The position numbers and the translations under genes were made by a program. The notes beneath the pieces were generated by a model, which worked only from the letters and a program-made list of their open reading frames with translations, did not search any database and was not told the DNA's origin. A DNA stretch of 64,000 nucleotides from CAWGYT01 sp963826795 (GTDB lineage: Bacteria; Planctomycetota; Planctomycetia; Pirellulales; Pirellulaceae): contig CAWGYT010000004.1 in assembly GCA_963826795.1 (NCBI GenBank), forward strand, positions 124,001 to 188,000, in the 5' to 3' direction. Positions 57,651 to 64,000 of this stretch are shown one piece after another (the stretch's first letter is position 1; each line of letters begins with the position of its first letter).

Positions 57651-59648
57651 TCACTGGCGCTTCGTCTGGGAGGCGGGTCGCACGGCACGATTGGTCGTTC
57701 GGCTTGCTGCTGGCTGAGCGGTCGTTCGCGGCGCGGTGCTGGATGGGACGGCGAGCGCTGGCGACCTGCTGGGGGACGGGAGGCCGTCCTTCGGGCGGGC
57801 GCCGGACTGTGAGCGTCCTGCCAGGAAATTGTCAACCTGCGCGGTTTCTTTCAGGCGGTCAAATTCCTGGGCCATGGCCAGACGCAGTTTCTTTTCGAGG
57901 ATGTCCCGCGTCAACTCTTCGCGGACGTCGTCCAGTTTCGTGACGACCGGTTCGGTACGTCCGAGGTAATAGAGCACGATGTAGCGATCAGCAATTGCGA
58001 CAATGGCCGAGAGGGGATCTTCGGCGGTCAACGAGAAGGCCTCTTCTTCGACCTTGGGTTGCCCGCTGAAGCGCCGAATGGGTGGAACTTCGCCCAGGTT
58101 GGCCCGCGACACCGGCTCGATCGAATACTGCGATGCCAGTTCTCCGAAAAAGTTGGGCGTCAGATTGGAGCGGGCCATGTCCCAAACTTCCTGCGCGGTA
58201 CGTTGGTTACTCAGCACGATGGCCAGGACTTCGACGCGTGGCCCGTAGTTCGCTTCGAATCCCTTTTGCAGATCCTCGTCCGTCACTCCGATCTGATCGG
58301 CCACCAATTTCTTGAGGGCCACGGACGGCCAGACCGCGTCGCGGATGTACGTCTCGACGGCCAGTCCTTCGTTTTCCGTCACTTCCTTCAACCACCGCTG
58401 AACGTCAGGCTTTTCATCCGGCGTCACGTATCCGTACGTTTCCGCGGCTCGTGCCACTTCAGTGTCAATGTCGGAGCCTTCCACCGTCACCGATTTCTGC
58501 TTCAACGCCTGATTGAGCAGCAGGTAGTTGATCTCGGATTCCAAGACGTTGACGCCGTGACGTGCAATGCATTCCTCGGCCAGTTGCGAGATTGGGATTT
58601 GGGCCGAATTGATGAGGACGGCGATGTCCGGATACTGCTTTCTCTTGGCAGGGTCATTCCAGACGTTAATGACTTTGGCCGCCGTTTGCAGCTCTTGAAA
58701 GATTTCGCCGGAGGCATCACGCAATTGGCGATCGATGATTCGTTCCTGCAGTCGGTCGTACGCTGCCTGGCGATACTGGGGCGAAATTTGGGCGGCCGGA
58801 AGATGTTTCTCGCATTGGAAAATCAGGAACTGGCCCGCCACGGGGATGATCGAGGAAATGCCTCCCGGCTGCAACGCGAAGCAGGCCTTTTCGACACTCG
58901 GCTCACCCAGGTTGTGGCGGATCGGGGGTATCAAGCCGCGGGCCGCCGCGCTGTTAGGATCCTCGGAATGCTGCTTGGCCAGGATCCCGAACGAGTCGGG
59001 ATCGGCTTGAGCTTGTTGCAGGATCGTCTGAGCTTTTGCCTCGGACGAAACCGCGATCATCCGAACCTGCACCTTCGGACCATACTCGGACTCGTACTCT
59101 CGCTCCAGGTCGGCCTGCGTCACGCTCAGTTTGTCCGCGGCCAGTTGCTTGAGCGCCAGTGTGGGCCAGATGATATCGCGTCGATACTGTTCGGCGGTGA
59201 TGTTGCGTTCTTCCTTCAGCATCTGCAACCAGCGATCTTTCGGAAGGCTGAAGCGGGCCGCAATCCGGTCGATCTCTTCCTCGATGTCTTGCTGCGTGAT
59301 CTTGATGTTGCGCTGCCGGCATGCTTCCAGGATCAAATGCTTGTTGACCAAGCTCTCGAGCACCGCCTCGCCGTATCGCTCCAGACACTGCTCGGCCAAC
59401 TGCTGCCGGCTGACGGTTTGGCCGTTGACCACGGCGACGATCGCCGGTTTGGTTTCCGCAGCCGGCTTGTTGTCGGTCGCGCTTTGAGCGGCGCGCGATC
59501 GGGACGTACGCGGAACAGCCCGTGGGGTTGCGTTTCGCTGCTGAGCCGCCGACGGTTGGACGAAAGCTCCGGCAAAAACGAAGGTTGCCAAAATTCCCGC
59601 CGAGAACGCGGGAGCTGAGATTGCCATCATGCGGCGTGTGAACATCAT
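57651..59648 (-). CDS. Exported foldase with two parvulin-type PPIase units
   Basis: 665 aa. A signal peptide ends near VQPSAAQ (~36). Two similar halves follow: the first (VNGQTVSRQQLAEQCLERYG to FLIFQCEKHLP, ~75-300) and the second (INSAQIPISQLAEECIARHG to YIVLYYLGRTEP, ~345-590). Each has a SurA-like N-terminal helical domain and a parvulin-like unit (DSFGILAKQHSEDPNSAAARG; NFFGELASQYSIEPVSRANLG). A low-complexity Ser/Ala/Arg tail ends the protein. The duplicated architecture suggests a periplasmic chaperone for envelope proteins. It lies upstream of frr on the other side of a 126-bp gap. Confidence 0.85.
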   Translation of the reverse strand: MMFTRRMMAISAPAFSAGILATFVFAGAFVQPSAAQQRNATPRAVPRTSRSRAAQSATDNKPAAETKPAIVAVVNGQTVSRQQLAEQCLERYGEAVLESLVNKHLILEACRQRNIKITQQDIEEEIDRIAARFSLPKDRWLQMLKEERNITAEQYRRDIIWPTLALKQLAADKLSVTQADLEREYESEYGPKVQVRMIAVSSEAKAQTILQQAQADPDSFGILAKQHSEDPNSAAARGLIPPIRHNLGEPSVEKACFALQPGGISSIIPVAGQFLIFQCEKHLPAAQISPQYRQAAYDRLQERIIDRQLRDASGEIFQELQTAAKVINVWNDPAKRKQYPDIAVLINSAQIPISQLAEECIARHGVNVLESEINYLLLNQALKQKSVTVEGSDIDTEVARAAETYGYVTPDEKPDVQRWLKEVTENEGLAVETYIRDAVWPSVALKKLVADQIGVTDEDLQKGFEANYGPRVEVLAIVLSNQRTAQEVWDMARSNLTPNFFGELASQYSIEPVSRANLGEVPPIRRFSGQPKVEEEAFSLTAEDPLSAIVAIADRYIVLYYLGRTEPVVTKLDDVREELTRDILEKKLRLAMAQEFDRLKETAQVDNFLAGRSQSGARPKDGLPSPSRSPALAVPSSTAPRTTAQPAASRTTNRAVRPASQTKRQ

Positions 59649-59774
59649 CTCGGTTCCTCCTTAAACCGAACGCTGAGACGAGCTGAGCACGAAAATCACG
59701 GGGCGCTGTACTAGCTCACGGGAGTGGCGAGTGTAAGACGAGCTTCCCGGAGGGTCAAGACAAGTTCCCGGCCG

Positions 59775-60335
59775 TCAGCCTTCCATGACCTCGGCTTCTC
59801 GTGATTTGGCGGAATCATTCACCAGCGCTTCGTACTTCTTGGTCAGGTCCTGGACGCTTTCCTTGATCTGATCCCGGTCGTCTTCGCTGATTTCCTTGTC
59901 TTTCTCGGCGACATCGGCCGCCTTGTTGGCATCGCGGCGAATGTTCCGAATCGCAACCCGCGCTTCCTCGGCCAGCTCCTTGATCCGCGAGACCATTTTG
60001 CGACGCACTTCGGTCGAGAGCGGCGGGATATTAATCCGGACCACGCGTCCGTCGTTGGACGGATTCAGCCCGAGGTCGCCGGAGATGATCGCTTTCTCGA
60101 TCTCCTTGATCGTGGTCGGATCGTAGGGGCGGATGACGATCTGCGTGGGCTCGGGAGCCCCCACGGAGGCAATCTGTTTGATGGGGGTGGGCGAGCCGTA
60201 CACTTCGACGCGCAGGGAATCCACCAGACCCGGATTGGCACGACCGGTGCGGACGCCCGACAGGCTTTTTTTGAGGACGTCGACGGCTTTTTCCATCCGT
60301 TCTTCGGCGTCGAAAAGTATTTCTTCGGCACTCAT
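59775..60335 (-). CDS. frr: Ribosome recycling factor
   Basis: 186 aa from ATG 60335 (MSAEEILFDAEERME), the standard RRF length. Family segments LKKSLSGVRTGRANPGLVD, YGSPTPIKQIASV and RRDANKAADVAEKDKE are present. With EF-G it splits post-termination ribosomes. It is last in the rpsB-tsf-pyrH-frr series, 38 bp after pyrH. The longer frame to 60500 overlaps pyrH and is spurious. Confidence 0.97.
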   Translation of the reverse strand: MSAEEILFDAEERMEKAVDVLKKSLSGVRTGRANPGLVDSLRVEVYGSPTPIKQIASVGAPEPTQIVIRPYDPTTIKEIEKAIISGDLGLNPSNDGRVVRINIPPLSTEVRRKMVSRIKELAEEARVAIRNIRRDANKAADVAEKDKEISEDDRDQIKESVQDLTKKYEALVNDSAKSREAEVMEG

Positions 60336-60373
60336 AGGGCCACCCACCCAACCTCTCGTTGAACTGTTCGCGA

Positions 60374-61138
60374 CTAAGTCACGGGAGACCGCCGCTCGCT
60401 CGAGATGTACGTCCCGACCGCTTCTCCCATGATCGCCCGTTGGATATTGCCGTTCTTCTTGTAGTTGAACACGAGCAGCGGCATCCCGTGTTCCATGCAC
60501 TGTGTGATCGCCGTATGGTCCATCACACGCAGATTCTGTTCAAGGACCGTACTGTAGTCCAGCTCGCGATACAGGACGGCGTGCGGATTTCGCTCCGGAT
60601 CGTCCGAGAACACGCCGTCGACGCGTGTTGCCTTGAGCACGATGTTGGCTTCCAATTCCAAAGCGCGTTGAGCGGCAGCGGTATCGGTCGTCACGAATGG
60701 GCTGCCCGTGCCGGCCGCCAAGATCACGATTCGGCCCTTCTCGAGGTGCCGGTTGGCTCGGCGGCGGATGTAGGGTTCCGCGACCCCGTCCATGCGAACG
60801 GCCGTCATCAAACGCGTGTGGGCACCCAGGGACTCGAGTGCGTCCTGCAGAGCCAAGCCGTTGATGACCGTCGCCAGCATCCCCATGTAGTGCGCCGTCG
60901 CCTCTTGGATGCTTGCATTGGAGCCTTTGAACTGAGCCCCCCGCAGGATGTTGCCCCCGCCAATCACGACGGCCATCTGGCAACCGAGCTGTTGAGCCTT
61001 CCTGATCTGGTCCGCGATCAGGACCACCTCATCCATGCTGATCCCGCGTTCGCCCGAGGGCGTGAAGCTTTCGCCTGAGAGCTTCAGCACGACGCGCCGA
61101 AATCGCGGTGCGGTCGGTTCTTCCGTCGAGTTGGTCAC
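60374..61138 (-). CDS. pyrH: UMP kinase
   Basis: 254 aa. Amino acid kinase fold with VVLKLSGES, VVIGGGNILRG, MGMLATVINGLAL, AAGTGSPFVTTDTAAAQRA and ATRVDGVFSDDPERNP. It phosphorylates UMP to UDP. Slightly longer than E. coli PyrH at the N-terminus. Third gene of the rpsB cluster, with a 174-bp gap from tsf. Confidence 0.97.
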   Translation of the reverse strand: MTNSTEEPTAPRFRRVVLKLSGESFTPSGERGISMDEVVLIADQIRKAQQLGCQMAVVIGGGNILRGAQFKGSNASIQEATAHYMGMLATVINGLALQDALESLGAHTRLMTAVRMDGVAEPYIRRRANRHLEKGRIVILAAGTGSPFVTTDTAAAQRALELEANIVLKATRVDGVFSDDPERNPHAVLYRELDYSTVLEQNLRVMDHTAITQCMEHGMPLLVFNYKKNGNIQRAIMGEAVGTYISSERRSPVT

Positions 61139-61312
61139 ATTCGGCTCCCTGAAGTTTGAGAACGGCTCGAGATGCCGACACCCGCCGGTCTGACCGCTTT
61201 TCGTCTACCGCTGCCTCACGGGCCTCCCGCGCGGCGAATGCCATCGAGCCCGCCCGTACGGACGGATGCCCGTACCAGGGTAGCCCACCAAGATCGAGCC
61301 GGCGGCCCCGAA

Positions 61313-62146
61313 TTACTCGCCACCCAGCTCCCAATGTGCGAACTGCACGACCTCCAGACCCTTCGATTTGGCGAATTGACCTACCGTCTGCTTGTCGTCC
61401 TTCACGAACGGCTGCTCGAGCAGGACCGACTCGGCGTAGAAGCTGCGCATTCGCCCTTCGACCATCTTCTCAATGATGTTCTCGGGCTTGCCTTCCTGTC
61501 GAGCGGCTTCGGTCAGCACGTCACGCTCGCGCGCCACAACCGCTGGATCCAGATCCTGGACGGTCATCGCCTTCGGTCGCATCGCGGCGATGTGCATGCA
61601 AATATCCTTCGCGGCGACGGCGTCATCGCCCTTGACCTGCAGCAGCACGCCAGCGACCGTCCCCGAGTTGTGGGAATACCCGCCACAGGGACCGTCGAAG
61701 CGGACCATACGTCCAATGTTGAGGACCTCGCGGATCCGATTGAACATCTCCTCCTTGACGTCGCGCAGCGTCTTGCCCGGTTGGCTGGGGCAGGGCTGAT
61801 CGAGCAACGCGTCGTCCGAGTCGGCCCCCGGGCCGTTCGCCAGCTGCGCGGCCAGATCGTCGGCAAACTGCACAAACTCGTCGTGTCCGGCCACCGGTGC
61901 GCTTTCGCACTTGAGCTCGACCATGGCACCCTGCTTGGCCGTTAGGTCCGCGAAAATTCCCATTCGCCCAAAGGCGGTCTCGCGACTCCCCCGCTTCTCC
62001 ATCGTCTTGAGGCCCTGTTTGCGCAACCAGTCGACGGCCGCCTCTGCGTCTCCGTCACACTCCGCAAGTGCCTTCTTGCAGTCCATCATCGGCAGTCCGG
62101 TTCGCTCCCGTAGGGCCTTGACTGCCGCGGCGGTAATTCCGGCCAT
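61313..62146 (-). CDS. tsf: Elongation factor Ts
   Basis: 277 aa. An N-terminal UBA-like domain with the EF-Tu-contacting TGLPMMDCKKALAECDGD is followed by KRGSRETAFG-type and FVQFADDLAAQLAN core segments, and the late ENIIEKMVEGRMRSFYAE and LEQPFVKD blocks. It exchanges GDP on EF-Tu. The gap to the upstream rpsB is unusually long (588 bp). Confidence 0.97.
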   Translation of the reverse strand: MAGITAAAVKALRERTGLPMMDCKKALAECDGDAEAAVDWLRKQGLKTMEKRGSRETAFGRMGIFADLTAKQGAMVELKCESAPVAGHDEFVQFADDLAAQLANGPGADSDDALLDQPCPSQPGKTLRDVKEEMFNRIREVLNIGRMVRFDGPCGGYSHNSGTVAGVLLQVKGDDAVAAKDICMHIAAMRPKAMTVQDLDPAVVARERDVLTEAARQEGKPENIIEKMVEGRMRSFYAESVLLEQPFVKDDKQTVGQFAKSKGLEVVQFAHWELGGE

Positions 62147-62734
62147 GGCTCGATTCTCCCCAGTCTTGTTCTTGGGCTTGTTCTTTGGCTACCTTAAACG
62201 AAATCTCTTCATGACGCGGTCCCCGGTCGGTGACAAAGGCGCCCCGCGACTCGCCCGACCGGCTCCCATCGTGCGATCCCTGCCGACGTATCGCAAGAGC
62301 GGCTGGGATCGAGTCGGGTCCGCGGGCAGGTGCGACGCGACGCCTGGCCGACCTGAAGGATCAGATCGCCGCCGCTCGGGATCGGGGCCGTCGATCCGGC
62401 CGCCGTCGATCCGTAAAACGGGTGGACTTGCCCTACCGGCAGGACGGTTCACCATGGCTTCGACCGGCGCTGCGGCCCCGAACGCTGCGGCCCCGAACGC
62501 TGCGGCCCCGAACGCTGCGGCCCCGAACGAGCCTGGGAGGAGGAAAGTCCCGTGAGGGAAACGAGTCCCCTGCCACCCGCGCCGAGTTCGAAAAACGAAA
62601 GCCCGGCCCAGGATGAACCCTTGCCGGGCCAAGCTGCTGCGTCAATCACGGCGGGCTGCCGTCCCCCCCGACCGCTGTGCTGCGTCCGTCCGTACGACGT
62701 TTCCGGCCAGCCATCCGGCCGACCCGTGCCCCAG
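62147..62734. other. 588-bp spacer between rpsB and tsf, no gene seen
   Basis: Contains a four-unit 15-bp tandem repeat at 62469-62528. Frames on both strands across it (for example 62189-62632) are low-complexity translations of that repeat. I see no promoter or terminator signature strong enough to call. Confidence 0.55.
62469..62528. repeat. Four tandem 15-bp units in the rpsB-tsf spacer
   Basis: GCTGCGGCCCCGAAC at 62469-62483, 62484-62498, 62499-62513 and 62514-62528, identical in all four. Confidence 0.93.
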
Positions 62735-63520
62735 CTATTCAGCGGCCGCCTTGAGCTCTTCTTCACTCTCGACCTTCTCGTTGGATCCATTGTCGTCGCT
62801 GGCTTGAGCCGGCGGCGCGTCGCCCTTGGCTGCCGGCGACTCCGCTCGCCCTGCCAGTGCCGCGTCCGCTAAGAGGGAGACCACGAGCTCGATCGAGCGA
62901 ATCCCGTCGTCGTTGCCAGGAATGGGCAGGTCGACCAAGTCGGGATCGCAGTCGGTATCGATCAAGGCGATCGTCGTGATCCCCAGCTTTTGCGATTCAC
63001 GGATCGCGTTCTTTTCCTTCCGCGGATCGACGACGAAGACGCATTCGGGCAATCGATTCATGGCACGCATTCCGTTGAGATTCCGGAACATCTTGCGGTA
63101 CTCACGGTTCAGCGACGACTGCATCTTCTTGGAGTAGCTTGAAATCTCGTCACTATTGAGGATCGATTCGAGCTCTTCCAGCCGTCCCAGGCGGCTGCGA
63201 ATCGTGCGGAAATTGGTCAATGTTCCGCCCAGCCAACGATCATTCACGTAAGGCATCTGACAGCGACTCGCCTCACGCTCGACCGTCTCGCTCGCCTGTC
63301 GCTTGGTGCCCACGACGAGGATCTGGGAATTGTGGGCCGACACCTGACGGATGTATTTCTGAGCCCGCAGCAGGCCCCGAATCGTCTCGCGAATGTCGAT
63401 GATGTGAATCAGGTTCTTGCGGGCAAAGATGTAGGGTGCCATCTTTGGATTCCACCGACTGGCACGATGCCCGAAGTGCACGCCCGCCTCAATCAAACGC
63501 TTCGCCAACGACTCCGCCAC
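62735..63520 (-). CDS. rpsB: 30S ribosomal protein S2
   Basis: 261 aa from GTG 63520, chosen for AGGAGA eight bases upstream and because S2 homology begins there (VAESLAKRLIEAGVHFGH). Conserved blocks: RWNPKMAPYIF, VNDRWLGGTLTNF, VVDPRKEKNAIRES and IALIDTDCDPDLVDLPIPGND. An acidic Ala/Glu-rich tail extends the C-terminus. First gene of the rpsB-tsf-pyrH-frr cluster. The in-frame extension to 63604 is not S2-like. Confidence 0.97.
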   Translation of the reverse strand: MAESLAKRLIEAGVHFGHRASRWNPKMAPYIFARKNLIHIIDIRETIRGLLRAQKYIRQVSAHNSQILVVGTKRQASETVEREASRCQMPYVNDRWLGGTLTNFRTIRSRLGRLEELESILNSDEISSYSKKMQSSLNREYRKMFRNLNGMRAMNRLPECVFVVDPRKEKNAIRESQKLGITTIALIDTDCDPDLVDLPIPGNDDGIRSIELVVSLLADAALAGRAESPAAKGDAPPAQASDDNGSNEKVESEEELKAAAE

Positions 63521-64000
63521 GCAGCATCTCCTCGTGAAAGTTTTTTGATGTCCGACGTTTTCAACTTCGCAGTGTTCACGACCCGAGCTTCTGTCAGGCT
63601 CCAAAGATCGTCAACAAACCCGCGATGGTAACAACTGGATGGAGCGGGGTCAATTGGTCGAAACGGCCTCGCGGGGTGAATTACTGGCCCGGCGGCGGCG
63701 AACCGATCCTTTGATGCGGCCGAATCCCCTGGAGCTTCGACGCGGTTGGGGCGGTCCGGATTGCTAGCGGGGCGGGCCCTTTTCCGCCTGACGAGCTGAT
63801 CGCCCGCGCAATCGCGTTGGGGGGCCGGAATGCCGCAGGCACCGGTCATCCTTTCTTGTCCTTATTTCCACGGATGAATAGGATGGAGGAGTGGCTGGGC
63901 AGCCGAAACGCCCGTCCAGGCCGAACCCGCAGGCATCTGCCTCTCGCTTTCGCTCATCCTATTCGCCGGTTGGCGGGGTCCCATGCGTCGAATCGTCCAG
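63521..64000. other. Upstream region of rpsB, no gene supported
   Basis: The region runs to the window edge. A minus-strand frame at 63493-63849 overlaps the rpsB start and has no recognisable sequence. The rpsB promoter should lie here, but I cannot identify it. Confidence 0.4.

Noticed and set aside
62189..62632. 147-aa frame in the rpsB-tsf spacer
   Set aside because: Largely a translation of the 15-bp tandem repeat; no RBS or conserved segment.
63493..63849. 118-aa minus frame upstream of rpsB
   Set aside because: Overlaps the rpsB start in another frame and has no recognisable sequence.

Overview
The window looks like a chromosomal segment of a planctomycete, most likely of the Pirellulales type. 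It is GC-rich and mixes strands freely. It carries a DUF1559 protein with a pseudopilin-like N-terminus, proline-rich and Cys/Gly-rich secreted proteins, a PQQ-propeller lipoprotein, a GYF/zinc-ribbon membrane protein, an HTTM protein with its partner, and a cytochrome c with a single C-terminal CxxCH. Housekeeping genes anchor it: asnS, trxB, cstA, proA, leuS, map, polX, and the classic rpsB-tsf-pyrH-frr cluster at the right end. I see no rRNA, tRNA, CRISPR array, prophage or intact transposase gene.

Layout. 0-5 kb: a 3-hexulose-6-phosphate synthase-like enzyme and a sugar isomerase-type TIM barrel, then a lipoprotein, a DUF1559 protein and a gamma-butyrobetaine-hydroxylase-like dioxygenase. 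5-14 kb: asnS, an NRAMP-like transporter and trxB on the minus strand, cstA on the plus strand, then a lone fliM-like gene and proA. 14-27 kb: a TPR/peroxiredoxin fusion, a propeller-M28 peptidase-PDZ protein, a nucleotidyltransferase-HD protein, a YdeP-type molybdopterin oxidoreductase, a fucose isomerase-like protein and a PQQ-propeller lipoprotein. 27-34 kb: a translationally coupled three-gene unit (membrane protein, small beta-sandwich protein, P-loop ATPase), a proline-rich secreted protein, a DRG/TGS GTPase and polX. 34-38 kb: a Tat-exported sugar epimerase-like protein, the HTTM pair and a Cys/Gly-rich secreted protein with a clear terminator. 38-50 kb: leuS, map, a large SMC-like ATPase with two C-terminal DUF4332-like domains, an HlyD-type adaptor, a prenyltransferase-toroid protein and an ACT-domain protein. 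50-60 kb: a lipoprotein, a KAP-like ATPase, secreted and GYF proteins, a degenerate ClpP-like protein, a cytochrome c, ApbE and a tandem-parvulin foldase. 60-64 kb: frr, pyrH, tsf, rpsB.

Two global signals stand out. First, the window is seeded with short repeats. There are two 136-bp palindromic copies, differing at one position and in opposite orientation, 34.5 kb apart, bounded by CTAG. Related CTAG-bounded repeats supply the TAG stop codon of the adjacent gene. Tandem arrays with 15-22 bp units cluster at gene 3' ends. Second, at least ten otherwise well-conserved genes are interrupted by single-base frameshifts, several in short mononucleotide runs. Because genes such as trxB are hit, I read most of these as assembly or sequencing indels rather than true pseudogenes. 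For interrupted genes I give one feature spanning the whole gene and state where the frame breaks.
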